A stretch of DNA of 63,743 nucleotides from Bacteroidales bacterium UBA7569 (GCA_002477945.1 DLLF01000004.1:18448-82190), one strand, 5' to 3'; numbered from the stretch's first letter, positions 15,868 through 25,481 are shown. Program-made: numbers and translations. Notes: generated by a model from the sequence alone, not told the origin.

Positions 15868-17279
15868 AAGTCCGGTGTTTGTGTATAGGTGGTTTGCTCG
15901 TATTTGCGTCGCTGCTTTCGGCGCAGGATTTCGATCGCTATCTTCTTTCTGCACAGGATATCACGGGTTCGGCACGCTATGTGTCTATGGCAGGAGCGTT
16001 TACATCTTTGGGAGGCGATGTCTCTGCCATTACCGACAATCCTGCAGCGTTAGGTGTATTTAGGCGCAGAGAGTTGTCTTTCACGCTTGACGAGCAGTTC
16101 CTTTTCAGCCATTCTTCTTCCGAGTCTTTGCAGACCCACTTGATTCGTATTCCGCAGGTATCTTGGGTCTTTGGTTTTGGCAATGAAGATCGGCAGGCGG
16201 GGCTGCTGCGAAGCAACTTTGCCTTGCAGTATCATCGCTTGCGTTCTTATAACCGTTCCTATCAGGCAACGGCGACTCTCCCTCTCTCGCAAACCGATTT
16301 GTTGGCAAATCTCACGAAAGGACTGACACCTTCTTCTTTGGATGTCGGCGGCAATGTGTGGAACGATGTGTCTATCGGCTGGCTTTCCGTAATGGGCTAT
16401 GATTGCGGAGTGATTGTTCCCGATACGGTAGGTTCAACTGCCGGTTGGTATTCAGTCTTGGAAAATGGAGAAAACGTGCAGGCTGCTACGCAGGTAAAAG
16501 AAACGGGTGCTGCCGACCAATACGCTGTCTCCTATGCTGCCAATATCTCCAATCGCTTCTACTTTGGTCTTTCTGCCAATATAGTGTCTCTGACGCACAA
16601 TAAGGAAGTCCTCTATTCCGAATCGTTTGAACAGGGTGGGGGCTATTCCTACACAACCTCTGTTTCCACGTCGGGCATAGGCTGGAATGCAGCACTCGGA
16701 TTCTTGTATCGGCCTGTGTCATGTTTTCGTTTGGGGGCGTCTTTCCGTTCGCCCACGGTCTCTTATCTGCGTGTGGATAATCTGGTGCGCTATGGTGATA
16801 TCACTTCTCCGACCAACTCCATCTCCATCAGCCGTTATTTGTTGCCTATGCAGGCGACTGCAGGAGTGGCTTTTCAGTTCGCCACGAAAGGACTTCTTTC
16901 TTTGGAATACGATCTGCGATGCCGCCTCCGTTCAGCCCTCCCCTATGAACACACCTTGAAAATAGGAGGGGAATATGTGGTGCATAGCAATTGGTTCTTG
17001 CGTATGGGGTATGCTTGTCGTTCCTCTTTTGCGCATACCGGCTTTTCCGTTATGCCTTCCCAAACCGATACCCGCACGGATACGGAGTTCTTTAATCCGG
17101 CGGGTACCCACTATGCAAGCCTTGGTTTTGGTTACCGAAACCGCCGTTGGTTCTTCGATTGTGCCTACCAGTACCGCATGGAATCGATGCAGTTCTATGC
17201 TCATGCCTGGCAGCAGCAGCCCAACAACGTGGGCATTTCCTCTCATCGTCTTGTCCTGTCGTTCGGACTAACGCGCTGA
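15864..17279 (+). CDS. OmpP1/FadL/TodX-like outer-membrane protein
   Basis: A 471-residue outer-membrane protein with a signal peptide (MKVRCLCIGGLLVFASLLSAQ), then the FadL/TodX plug motif region (GSARYVSMAGAFTSLGGDVSAITDNPAAL) and beta-barrel strands to the C-terminal LVLSFGLTR. The family moves hydrophobic substrates across the outer membrane; in Bacteroidota the substrate is usually unknown. It lies directly behind a secreted nuclease and a small exported protein, an unusual partnership. Confidence 0.9.
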   Translation: MKVRCLCIGGLLVFASLLSAQDFDRYLLSAQDITGSARYVSMAGAFTSLGGDVSAITDNPAALGVFRRRELSFTLDEQFLFSHSSSESLQTHLIRIPQVSWVFGFGNEDRQAGLLRSNFALQYHRLRSYNRSYQATATLPLSQTDLLANLTKGLTPSSLDVGGNVWNDVSIGWLSVMGYDCGVIVPDTVGSTAGWYSVLENGENVQAATQVKETGAADQYAVSYAANISNRFYFGLSANIVSLTHNKEVLYSESFEQGGGYSYTTSVSTSGIGWNAALGFLYRPVSCFRLGASFRSPTVSYLRVDNLVRYGDITSPTNSISISRYLLPMQATAGVAFQFATKGLLSLEYDLRCRLRSALPYEHTLKIGGEYVVHSNWFLRMGYACRSSFAHTGFSVMPSQTDTRTDTEFFNPAGTHYASLGFGYRNRRWFFDCAYQYRMESMQFYAHAWQQQPNNVGISSHRLVLSFGLTR

Positions 17280-17674
17280 CATGTTTCTTCTTAGGCTCGA
17301 AATAATGGAAACTAAGCATAATATTATACTTTTCTTTGCCTGTTAAACAATCAAGACGAATCAACAAAAGACTGAGGACGGGTATTTTACCAAATAGGGA
17401 AGATGAAAGGTAACTGCTTATGTTCCGAATAGATAGCACCATCTTATCGATAGATGAATAAGTTATCATAGAGTGTTCAAAGCCATTGGAGTGAAAATTG
17501 ATGGAATTTTTCCGTCGGTTTCATATCGGAATAGAATAGGGTACTTCTTTCCCATTATTGTGTTAGGGACAGATAATCGCCTTTTTGTTGGTTTCGTTCG
17601 TATGCAGACCATTTGTGGTTGTATGTATCTGTTGCACTCATACTTGGATCATTGTCTTGTGGATACAAAAAAAA
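17280..17674. other. Intergenic gap after the porin gene
   Basis: About 400 bp without a convincing gene between the convergent porin and V-ATPase operons. One 72-codon frame at 17473-17691 lacks a start signal and family features and runs into the terminator, so it is not annotated. Apart from the terminator I see nothing in it. Confidence 0.6.
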
Positions 17675-17705
17675 CAGCCTCTCGTCTGTGAGAGACTGCT
17701 TTTTT
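17667..17705. terminator. Bidirectional intrinsic terminator
   Basis: A stem of CAGCCTCTC (17675-17683) with GAGAGACTG (17690-17698), 8 of 9 bp, loop GTCTGT. The stem has eight A residues on its left and five T residues on its right, giving U-runs in both directions. It ends the V-ATPase operon on the minus strand and can stop transcription from the porin gene on the plus strand. Confidence 0.85.
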
Positions 17706-17723
17706 CTTGTGGTGTGCCGCAAT

Positions 17724-18146
17724 TTACTTAATCATCAACGCTGCAACGAGCGACAAGATGGCGTAGAACTCAGGAAGAGCGCAGTAAATCATGGTGTTGG
17801 TCATCACATCATTGCCTTGTGCGATAGACGCAATACCGTTGGCTGCTGTTTGTCCCTGACGGATAGCCGAGAGAAGGAACACAATACCCGTGCCCAAACC
17901 GATACCGAAGAGGAGGATTGGGTTCTCTGTCAGCCAGTGTTGCAGCATCAGGAATGCCACGAAACCGTACAGACCCTGCGTAGCAGGAAGTGCCGACAGA
18001 ATCATGTAAGCCGACGATTTTTCTTTGTTCTTCTTCAGAGCACCCTCTGCTGCGTTTGCCGCAATAGTGGTACCATACGCAGAACCTACACCCGACAAGC
18101 CTAACATAAGGCCCAAGCCGAGATAACCTAAAAGTGATTCAATCAT
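17724..18146 (-). CDS. ntpK: V-type ATPase subunit K (proteolipid ring)
   Basis: The 140-residue membrane protein forms the rotating ion ring. It has four membrane helices, two repeated hairpins: GLMLGLSGVGSAYGTTIAANAA, then a helix pair with ALPATQGLYGF (Gln57), and a second pair ending in LPEFYAILSLVAALMI with the ion-binding Glu126. Only the second hairpin keeps the acidic residue, as in duplicated V-type proteolipids. Whether Na+ or H+ is carried cannot be told from sequence alone. It is the last gene of the operon. Confidence 0.93.
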   Translation of the reverse strand: MIESLLGYLGLGLMLGLSGVGSAYGTTIAANAAEGALKKNKEKSSAYMILSALPATQGLYGFVAFLMLQHWLTENPILLFGIGLGTGIVFLLSAIRQGQTAANGIASIAQGNDVMTNTMIYCALPEFYAILSLVAALMIK

Positions 18147-18229
18147 AATGAGTTGTATTTAATTTGTTTATTTATTTATTTTCTATGGGTGGTCTTCCAT
18201 ATCGGCATAGACACAGAAGACCTTGTTGA

Positions 18230-20017
18230 TTATTTCTTAAACGGTTGATACAGAATACCTTGTCCCTCATACCCCGCATTCTTGAAGTACTCCACGAAAC
18301 TCAGACGCAACGGGTGAACGAAAGCACCAAGACACGCCATGAGCAGGTTGAGCACATGTCCGAAAGTGATGATGAGGATAAAGCCAATCCATGTACCCAC
18401 GTTGGGCGTTGTGCCGAGCACCATCTCGCCAAGTTGGTTGAACGCCATACCCAGCATACCGCCTGCCAAGCCGAGGGCATAAAGACGGATATAGGAAAGG
18501 ACGTCGCCCAACAGACCCGTAACCATCTGGTAGGTATCCCACAAGCCCGAACCGATATTGATAAGCGGGTTGCGTCCCCATGTGTTGAAGACGAAGATAC
18601 CAAGTGCCGACACGGCTCCGATGACGATAAGCACAATCTGTGTAGCCTCAGGACTGAGAACCTTCAGCATTGCCAAGATGCCTGTAGCAATACCCCCGAC
18701 CACCAGAATGAGCCAACCCCACGCGGAAAGCGTGTTCTTGAAGCCATCGCGAATGGTGTACGAGATAGCCTTGACCGTCATTGCCAAGCAGATATGGAAG
18801 ACACCAATGACAATAGCGAGCACCATCATCACGTCATATTCCTGCCCTGCCACGGCAATCTTGCCCGTCGTTCCTTCACCGAGATTGTTGAACATAGGCA
18901 CTTTCGCCCATGCGGGGAACCATTCGGCTTGGAAGATATTGATGCCGAAGAACCCGCCCATAAGGTACCCGACTATGGTCGAACCCACGCCAAGTGCCAT
19001 AATGATGGGTCCCATGCCCTTGAACATATCAATCTTGAGTTTGTCCTTATAGATGAGGAAACCTACAAGTATCAGCACAAGACCATAACCCGCATCGCCG
19101 ATACACAGCGAGAAGAACAGCAGGAAGAACGGACCCAATATAGGCGTAGGGTCAAACTCCTGATAGGACGGCCAGCCGTACATACCGGTAAGCGGCTCGA
19201 AGAGTCGGGCAAACCAGTTGTTATGCAACTTGATAGGCGTCTTATCTTCTTCCGTAGGGTCTTCTTCTTGATAGTAAACGCTTTGCTGTTCCAGCAGTTG
19301 GTTGAGTTCTTTCTCCTTGTCAATCGGACAGAATCCTTCCAACAACTTCAGACTGCCCTCTGCCAGAGTATCCGTATTGAGTGTAACACGCTTCCAGTCT
19401 ATCTGTTGGCGGGTCTCCTTCAACTCCTTCTCCAAAGCAGGGATATTCTCTTTCGCCCAGAGTTCGATACGTGCATTCTGCGCTACCAGCAGTCCGTTAA
19501 GTCCGTCGATGTCCTTCTGCAAGTCGGCAGCTGACTTCTCATTGAGCGTCTGTTCATGGCAGCAATCTGGCAGTTCGGGCAATATCTCACCCACGTGACT
19601 CACTTGTACAAAGTACGTGCGCGACTCCTGTTCTGCCACACTGATGCCCCACTCCTGCTCAAACTGCTTGGTCGGACATGCGTAGTAGTGCAACGCATAG
19701 CCCGCTTGGCGCAGTTCGGCAATGCGCTCTGCAGAGAAATTGCCCCAAACAGCCATGCGCTCTGCCTCTTTCTTCGTAGCGGCAATGCGCTGCTCGATAT
19801 TGGCTTTCTCCTGCAAAAGTTGGTCGGGAGCACCTTGTGCGAGGGTCTTTTTGATTTGGTCGGCCTTTTGCAAGAGTATCTGCAAATGCTCGTCATCCGC
19901 CATACCGGCAGCCTTTTCCGTGATGTGAACTACTCCCAAGTCACGCAGTTGCGTGAGGAAAGCCTCATAGTCACGATGGAACACCAGGAAGGTGTATTTC
20001 TTCATTTGCGTAATCAT
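18230..20017 (-). CDS. ntpI: V-type ATPase subunit I
   Basis: Stator membrane subunit, 595 residues, equivalent of eukaryotic subunit a. The first half is cytoplasmic and helical, beginning MKKYTFLVFHRDYEAFLTQL. The second half has about seven membrane helices (GPFFLLFFSLCIGDAGYGLVL, GNIGSGLWDTYQ and the SYIRLYALGLAGG helix with its essential Arg). The ATG at 20017 overlaps the ntpD stop by 4 bp. Length is somewhat short for the family but all regions are present. Confidence 0.93.
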   Translation of the reverse strand: MITQMKKYTFLVFHRDYEAFLTQLRDLGVVHITEKAAGMADDEHLQILLQKADQIKKTLAQGAPDQLLQEKANIEQRIAATKKEAERMAVWGNFSAERIAELRQAGYALHYYACPTKQFEQEWGISVAEQESRTYFVQVSHVGEILPELPDCCHEQTLNEKSAADLQKDIDGLNGLLVAQNARIELWAKENIPALEKELKETRQQIDWKRVTLNTDTLAEGSLKLLEGFCPIDKEKELNQLLEQQSVYYQEEDPTEEDKTPIKLHNNWFARLFEPLTGMYGWPSYQEFDPTPILGPFFLLFFSLCIGDAGYGLVLILVGFLIYKDKLKIDMFKGMGPIIMALGVGSTIVGYLMGGFFGINIFQAEWFPAWAKVPMFNNLGEGTTGKIAVAGQEYDVMMVLAIVIGVFHICLAMTVKAISYTIRDGFKNTLSAWGWLILVVGGIATGILAMLKVLSPEATQIVLIVIGAVSALGIFVFNTWGRNPLINIGSGLWDTYQMVTGLLGDVLSYIRLYALGLAGGMLGMAFNQLGEMVLGTTPNVGTWIGFILIITFGHVLNLLMACLGAFVHPLRLSFVEYFKNAGYEGQGILYQPFKK

Positions 20018-20646
20018 ACGGCAGCCTCCTTTCTTGCTTGTTCTTCTTCCTCACGGGCCTCCGCTTCACGCTTCGACTTCACAATCTTCTGGCTGGACTT
20101 GGAGAGGTTCTCCTCGTCCTCCATAAAGCGTTTAATTTTGCGGATAGCGTCCTGATAACCAGGTATTTGCACTTTCTCAAACAGGTTCACCTTTTGAGTG
20201 GTCTTCTTGCGGGCGTACTCCAGCAAGTCCACCTTGCGGCGCACGAACTCCTGACGGATACCGACATCGGCAATCGCCTTGAGTTGCTCAAAGCCGTCAG
20301 CAAACCATTTAGGGCTGGAGAACAGGCTGAACTCCTTGGTGGAATAGATGACCTCGTCCAGCACGGGCACGCGCACACCGGCAATCTTCTTGATGGACAT
20401 CTTCACATCGTCCACATGAATCAGGCTGGTGTCGAACTCGCCCCACAATGCCAGCATCTGGTCGTAGTCCTTGATACGGCGGTCCACCTCTGCATCGAGG
20501 GCTTTGATTTCGTCCTTTGCCTTCTTCACCTCAAGCCGGAGAGCCGACTCTTTGTTCTGAAGCGTGGGCAAAGTACGCTGCCGCATCTTGAGGTCCTTCT
20601 CCAGTCCCTGCAAGGATGTTTTATTAAATTGATATTGAATAGCCAT
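20014..20646 (-). CDS. ntpD: V-type ATPase subunit D
   Basis: Central rotor shaft, 210 residues, mostly a long two-helix coiled coil: N-terminal FNKTSLQGLEKDLKMRQRTLP with LRLEVKKAKDEIKALDAEVD, and the closing helices AIRKIKRFMEDEENLSKSSQK. It is read between B and I, with the ntpI start overlapping its stop by 4 bp. Confidence 0.93.
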   Translation of the reverse strand: MAIQYQFNKTSLQGLEKDLKMRQRTLPTLQNKESALRLEVKKAKDEIKALDAEVDRRIKDYDQMLALWGEFDTSLIHVDDVKMSIKKIAGVRVPVLDEVIYSTKEFSLFSSPKWFADGFEQLKAIADVGIRQEFVRRKVDLLEYARKKTTQKVNLFEKVQIPGYQDAIRKIKRFMEDEENLSKSSQKIVKSKREAEAREEEEQARKEAAV

Positions 20647-20694
20647 AGTCTTGGGTGTCTTCCGACACCGTTGCTTCGTTTTTTTCAGACTGGA

Positions 20695-22020
20695 TTACTT
20701 CTGCCAGTATTTATCTATCAATGCTTGCTTGATGTTCACCTCTTCGGGCTTGAAGTACTTGGCGAACAATGTCCAAGCAATATCCAACATCTGCGTGGTG
20801 TTGATATTGACGTCGATTGCCAGAATCTGGCTCGAATAGTCTTTGGCGAATGCCAGACAACGCTCATCGTAGTCGGTAAGGTCGAAACCGTTCTCCTTCT
20901 TGGTCTTGGCGTTAGCCGCATCGGCATACAGACGGACAGAAGCGTTCATCACCTGCGGGTGGTCTTCACGGGTCTTCTTGCCTGCTACCAACTGTTTCAG
21001 ACGCGACAACGAGCGGAACGGATCCACAATAACCTTTCCAATGTCGGAGTCACGACGCAGGTACAACTGTCCCTCGGTGATGTAACCCGTGTTATCAGGA
21101 ATAGCGTGCGTGATGTCGCCGCCCGAAAGGGTCGTCACAGCGATGATGGTGATACTTCCGCCACCTGCTTCCTCGGGGAACTGCACGGCCTTCTCGTAAA
21201 TCTTAGCCAAGTCGGAATAGAGCGAACCCGGCATAGAGTCCTTGCTCGGGATCTGATCCATACGGTTGCTGACGATTGCCAACGCATCGGCATACAGCGT
21301 CATATCGGTCAGCAGAACCAGCACTTTCTCATGTTTCTGCACAGCGAAATACTCGGCTGCCGTCAATGCCATATCAGGGATAAGCAGACGCTCTACAGGC
21401 GGGTTCTCGGTGGTGTTCACAAACGACACGATACGGTCAAGCACACCCGCATTGGAGAACACGTTCTTGAAATAGAGGTAGTCATCATTGGTCAGACCCA
21501 TACCGCCCAAGATAATCTTGTCGGCTTCGGCACGCAGTGCCACGTTAGCCATCACTTGGTTGTACGGCTGGTCGGGGTCGGCAAAGAAAGGAATCTTCTG
21601 ACCCGAAACGAGGGTGTTGTTCAAGTCGATACCTGCGATACCCGTAGCAATCAGTTCCGACGGTTGCTTACGGCGCACGGGGTTCACACTCGGACCGCCA
21701 ATCTCCACGTCCTCGCCTTCGATAGCAGGTCCGCCGTCAATCGGTTCGCCGTAGGCGTTGAAGAAGCGTCCTGCCAACTGGTCGCTCACGCGCAGCGACG
21801 GAGCCTTGCCCAAGAATACCACTTCGGCGTTGGTGGGGATACCCTCCGTACCCTCAAACACCTGGAGCGTAACCTCGTCGCCCATAATCTTAACGACCTG
21901 GGCAAGTTTGCCGTTTACGGTAGCGAGTTCGTCGTTACCCACCCCCTCGGCTTTCAGCGAGCAAGTTGCCTTGGTGATAGCCGTAATCTTGGTGTAAATC
22001 TTTTGAAATGCTTTTGCCAT
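20695..22020 (-). CDS. ntpB: V-type ATPase subunit B
   Basis: Non-catalytic nucleotide-binding subunit of the V1 head, 441 residues. Visible features include the N-terminal beta-barrel (LKAEGVGNDELATVNGKLAQVV), PFFADPDQPYNQVM at the subunit interface, the LTDMTLYADAL stretch and PSRLSRLKQL-type rotor-facing loops. There is no complete Walker A, as expected for B. It starts 5 bp after the ntpA stop. Confidence 0.95.
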   Translation of the reverse strand: MAKAFQKIYTKITAITKATCSLKAEGVGNDELATVNGKLAQVVKIMGDEVTLQVFEGTEGIPTNAEVVFLGKAPSLRVSDQLAGRFFNAYGEPIDGGPAIEGEDVEIGGPSVNPVRRKQPSELIATGIAGIDLNNTLVSGQKIPFFADPDQPYNQVMANVALRAEADKIILGGMGLTNDDYLYFKNVFSNAGVLDRIVSFVNTTENPPVERLLIPDMALTAAEYFAVQKHEKVLVLLTDMTLYADALAIVSNRMDQIPSKDSMPGSLYSDLAKIYEKAVQFPEEAGGGSITIIAVTTLSGGDITHAIPDNTGYITEGQLYLRRDSDIGKVIVDPFRSLSRLKQLVAGKKTREDHPQVMNASVRLYADAANAKTKKENGFDLTDYDERCLAFAKDYSSQILAIDVNINTTQMLDIAWTLFAKYFKPEEVNIKQALIDKYWQK

Positions 22021-22025
22021 AGTCG

Positions 22026-23783
22026 TTATGCTTTTATTTGTTTCTCAGCCAATAAATCGTTCAGTTTCTTTTGGTATTCCTCGAACTCAGCCGAATGGAA
22101 CTCGCTGTAGTTCATCTGTTTGCAGAGGTTGATGACACGCTTGAAATACTCGCTCACGTCCAGGAAATTCTGGAAATCATAGTCATGTTTGCAGATATCC
22201 ATCACCAAGTTGAGCATATATTTCTGACGCTCCAGCGGGCAAACGGCATCAATCTTGTCAAATGCGTCCTGCTGCAAAATCACGAAGTCAATCACCTCCG
22301 ATTTCCAGAACTCCTCATGGTAATCCACGGGCACACCGTCATCACCTAGGATGTTTATCTGCTCCTGAATCTCCTTGCCGCGTTGCAGGTAGGTCTTCAT
22401 ATCGTTCACCTTCCCGAGCCAGTCCTTGTCAATCAAGTTGGAGATATACTCCTCAAACTCAGGGTATTCGATATATTTCGAGTACGAGTCAATCGGGTTC
22501 ACAGCGGGGTAACGCTTGCGGTCGGCACGGTTCTGCTCCAACGCATAGAAACAGCGCGCCACTTTCTTCGTACCCTCCGTCACAGGCTCCTTCAGGTTAC
22601 CGCCGGCAGGCGAAACCGTACCGAGGAACGTCACCGAACCGGTCTTTCCGTTGTTCAGATACACATACCCTGCACGCGCATAGAATGCACCAATAATCGC
22701 CGACAAGTCCATCGGGAAAGCGTCCTGACCGGGCAACTCTTCCAGACGGTTCGACATCTCACGCAACGCCTGTGCCCAACGGCTCGTCGAGTCCGCCATC
22801 AGCAGCACGCGCAATCCCATCGAACGGTAGTATTCGGCAATCGTCATCGAGGTATAAACCGACGCCTCACGCGAAGCCACAGGCATGTTCGACGTGTTGG
22901 CGATGATGATGGTACGCTCCATCAACTTGCGCCCTGTGTGCGGATCCACCAACTCGGGGAACTCCGTAAAGGTCTCCACCACCTCGTTGGCACGCTCACC
23001 GCAGGCTGCGATAATCACGATATCCGCCTCGGCTTGCTTGGAAATCGCGTGCTGAAGCACCGTCTTACCCGTACCGAAAGGACCGGGGATAAAACCCGTA
23101 CCGCCCTCGCAAATCGGGTTCGCCGTATCAATCGTGCGTACACCGGTCTCAAGCAACTTGAAAGGACGCGGCTTGCTCTTGTATGCCAGAATCGCCTTCT
23201 TCACTGGCCATTTCTGCACCATCGTCACGTTGTGGTCCACGCCCTCAGCGTCTGTCAGCACGGCAATCGTATCGTCTATGCGGTATTCGCCGGCAGCCAC
23301 GATGCTCTTCACCGTATATTGCCCCTCGAACACAAACGGTACCATTATCTTGTGCGGCTGGTGGTTCTCGTCCACCTCGCCGAGCCATGCGGCAGCCTCC
23401 ACCTTGTCGCCCACCTTGGCAATAGGCTCAAACTTCCACAGTTTCTCTTGGTCGAGCGGGAAGTTGTACTCGCCGCGCTTCAGGAACACGCCCGTCAGTT
23501 TGTTCAGGTCGTTCTGCAGACCGTCGTAGTTGCGGCTCAGCAAGCCGGGACCCAGTGTCACCTCCAGCATGTGTCCGGTGAACTCCACGTGGTTGCCCAC
23601 TTTCAGTCCGCGCGTTGACTCGAACACCTGCACATACACGTTCTCGCCAACCACTTTGATGACCTCCGCCATCAGTCGCGTTTCGCCCACGCTGATATAG
23701 CAGATTTCGTTTTGCGATACAGGTCCATCAACCACCACCGTTACGAGGTTCGCGATGATACCTTTTACTTTTCCTGTTGTCAT
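22026..23783 (-). CDS. ntpA: V-type ATPase catalytic subunit A
   Basis: Hydrolyses (or makes) ATP in the V1 head. The 585-residue protein carries Walker A GPFGTGKT at 234-241, the LLMADSTSRWAQALREMS Walker B/arginine-finger region, and the non-homologous insert of A subunits (about 115-185). Length is normal. It is preceded by 3 bp after the DUF2764 gene stop. Confidence 0.96.
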   Translation of the reverse strand: MTTGKVKGIIANLVTVVVDGPVSQNEICYISVGETRLMAEVIKVVGENVYVQVFESTRGLKVGNHVEFTGHMLEVTLGPGLLSRNYDGLQNDLNKLTGVFLKRGEYNFPLDQEKLWKFEPIAKVGDKVEAAAWLGEVDENHQPHKIMVPFVFEGQYTVKSIVAAGEYRIDDTIAVLTDAEGVDHNVTMVQKWPVKKAILAYKSKPRPFKLLETGVRTIDTANPICEGGTGFIPGPFGTGKTVLQHAISKQAEADIVIIAACGERANEVVETFTEFPELVDPHTGRKLMERTIIIANTSNMPVASREASVYTSMTIAEYYRSMGLRVLLMADSTSRWAQALREMSNRLEELPGQDAFPMDLSAIIGAFYARAGYVYLNNGKTGSVTFLGTVSPAGGNLKEPVTEGTKKVARCFYALEQNRADRKRYPAVNPIDSYSKYIEYPEFEEYISNLIDKDWLGKVNDMKTYLQRGKEIQEQINILGDDGVPVDYHEEFWKSEVIDFVILQQDAFDKIDAVCPLERQKYMLNLVMDICKHDYDFQNFLDVSEYFKRVINLCKQMNYSEFHSAEFEEYQKKLNDLLAEKQIKA

Positions 23784-23786
23784 ATC

Positions 23787-24509
23787 TTATTGTAATTTTA
23801 TTCCTTTTTTCATGTCTGCCACCAACTCGCGGAACACCTGTTCGCCGTGTTCCACCGTCAGCAGCGACCAACGGTTCAGCATCTCCGCCTGCAGGTAGTA
23901 CGCCAGCACGTTCTCCACCGAGAAGTCTATAAATAAGGTGTGCTCTTCCAACCACACAAGGCGCAGTGCGTCCATGCGTTTCTCGCGCTCCATCAGGTTG
24001 TCAATGTCCACCAATGACATCACCTCGTGCAGGTTGTCCATCGCACCGCCCAGACCGAAGTCCTTCTGTTGCAGGTTCTTACGCAGGATTTCCGCCACTT
24101 GGTTGTGTCCCACAATGGCTTTGCGCACGTCGTACCCGTGCTTGCGGCAGATGGTCGCCGTCAGCACATTGTTCATATCCTGGTTGAAATAGAACCACTC
24201 ACGAACAAAGCGGTTCTTGCATTGCAAGCCCTTCTCGTACTTGAGTTGCGTACGCAAATCCGCCTCCGACAGCGTCTCGCGTGCCTCTTCCCACCACGAC
24301 GGCTGCCCTATAATCGAGTCGTCGTACGCTGCCACTTGCTCCACTATCTCGGGAGCGTCCGCCGGCAATCGCAGCAGGTCAAGCAACTGTTTGTCCTTCT
24401 CGCTCAGCGTCTCCTCCAGCAATGCCAGCAACGCCTCCAGCGTCATCGGAGCCTCGCCGCCTGCCTTCAGTTCGGGCAAACCTGCCAATAAACATTCGTA
24501 ACCCATCAT
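23787..24509 (-). CDS. DUF2764 V-ATPase-associated subunit
   Basis: A 240-residue soluble helical protein with LPADAPEIVEQVAAYDDSI and SLVDIDNLMEREKRMDALRL. DUF2764 proteins occur next to V-type ATPase A subunits in Bacteroidota, spirochaetes and chlamydiae, and are thought to replace the missing subunit C. The position directly before ntpA supports this. It has its own promoter at 24540-24572 and is separated from ntpE by 318 bp. Confidence 0.85.
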   Translation of the reverse strand: MMGYECLLAGLPELKAGGEAPMTLEALLALLEETLSEKDKQLLDLLRLPADAPEIVEQVAAYDDSIIGQPSWWEEARETLSEADLRTQLKYEKGLQCKNRFVREWFYFNQDMNNVLTATICRKHGYDVRKAIVGHNQVAEILRKNLQQKDFGLGGAMDNLHEVMSLVDIDNLMEREKRMDALRLVWLEEHTLFIDFSVENVLAYYLQAEMLNRWSLLTVEHGEQVFRELVADMKKGIKLQ

Positions 24510-24539
24510 TAATGTATTTTATCCTATTATTCCGTTCTG

Positions 24540-24572
24540 CAAAACTAAATTCTCCACCGAACACTCACCAAA
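24540..24572 (-). promoter_or_regulatory. Internal promoter for DUF2764-ntpABDIK
   Basis: On the minus strand: TTTG (24569-24572), 21 bp, TAGTTTTG (24540-24547), a Bacteroidota promoter with slightly long spacing, 30 bp before the ATG at 24509. It would let the head and membrane genes be made independently of ntpE. Confidence 0.6.
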
Positions 24573-24656
24573 ATCCCGTCACTCCTTCATCGTGCCAATT
24601 CTCAAACCTCACCCCGTTTTTGCCGTTTCAAGCCCGAAACTTTCGGCTACAATTCA

Positions 24657-24765
24657 GCAAGGGATACGCAAGGGATGAGCAAGGGATACCGAAACCTTAC
24701 TGGGAGAATGTCAAGACCTTTTCGCGGGTCTGTCGGGAGTCTGTCGCGGGTGTATCGCGGGTCTA
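24657..24765. repeat. Two 11-nt periodic arrays with different units
   Basis: Three units GCAAGGGATAC or GCAAGGGATGA at 24657, 24668 and 24679. After a 32-nt gap come four units (TCGCGGGTCTG, TCGGGAGTCTG and variants) at 24722, 24733, 24744 and 24755. Unit sequences differ from the CGACCCCTCAA family elsewhere, but the period is again exactly 11. Confidence 0.85.
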
Positions 24766-24827
24766 TGCCACTGCCGCGCCTTCACCTGTCTGCCCCCTCG
24801 CAAGCCTTGTAAAACGGTTAAATAATC

Positions 24828-25415
24828 TTAAAACAACATCTCCACCAACTGTGGACGGAGGAACTCCTTGAAGTACTCCACAAACTCCTTCTCCCCGAAG
24901 TTCAGTTTGTAACCGCCCTTCTCAGGTACAATGGCGAAATCAGTCTTGATACCCTTGACCTCCTCAATCTTCACGCCTTTGTCGAGCACAGCCTTGGCGT
25001 TGGCTTCAAAGTATTTCTTCAGAGCCTCGGCGTCTTTTGTCTCAATGGTCACCTCACCGTCCTTGGCCATTTCCTCAGCCAGTTTGGCGATGATGCCCTG
25101 CATGAACGCAGCATCTGCGGTAGCGGCCTTCACGCTGTCCGCAGCCACCTTGTTGGTCAGCAGGTTGGCTACCTCTGTGCGCAACGCACTCACGCTTTGC
25201 TCTGCAAACAGTTTCAACTCGGCACGTGTATTCTTATCCAACTCGGCAGCCTTAGTCTCCGCAGCAGCAACCTTGGCCTCAGCCTCTTTTTGTGCTTTGG
25301 CTACGATGGCAGCAGCCTCTTCTTGTGCTTTGGCTACAATCTGTTGAGCCTCCGCATTTCCTTTCTCCACGCCCTCCGCGTAGATTTTGTCGGTTATCTC
25401 TTGTAATGTACTCAT
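24828..25415 (-). CDS. ntpE: V-type ATPase subunit E
   Basis: Peripheral stalk subunit, 195 residues. A long alanine- and glutamate-rich helix (ADKIYAEGVEKGNAEAQQIV, then repeated AEAKVAAAETKAAEL) is followed by the globular C-terminal domain ending in a FGEKEFVEYFKEFLRPQL segment. Alone among the V-ATPase genes it is far from its neighbours. Its promoter lies at 25482-25513. Confidence 0.88.
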   Translation of the reverse strand: MSTLQEITDKIYAEGVEKGNAEAQQIVAKAQEEAAAIVAKAQKEAEAKVAAAETKAAELDKNTRAELKLFAEQSVSALRTEVANLLTNKVAADSVKAATADAAFMQGIIAKLAEEMAKDGEVTIETKDAEALKKYFEANAKAVLDKGVKIEEVKGIKTDFAIVPEKGGYKLNFGEKEFVEYFKEFLRPQLVEMLF

Positions 25416-25481
25416 ATAATGATAATAACTTTAATTTCAGGAACTCTCTTCGTCCTTAAAAGGGACTACTAACACACGTTG

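Larger units (their letters stand above)
24510..24827. other. 318-bp gap splitting the V-ATPase operon
   Basis: Between ntpE and the DUF2764 gene, where the other genes of the operon are almost contiguous. It holds a promoter facing the DUF2764 gene and two 11-nt arrays. No open frame with family features was found. Confidence 0.7.

Noticed and set aside
20038..22110. Long plus-strand open frame (690 codons) opposite ntpD and ntpB
   Set aside because: It is the antisense shadow of two clear V-ATPase genes and has no family features. Similar long shadows at 13663-14802, 18245-19534, 22383-23618 and 47081-48424 were rejected for the same reason.
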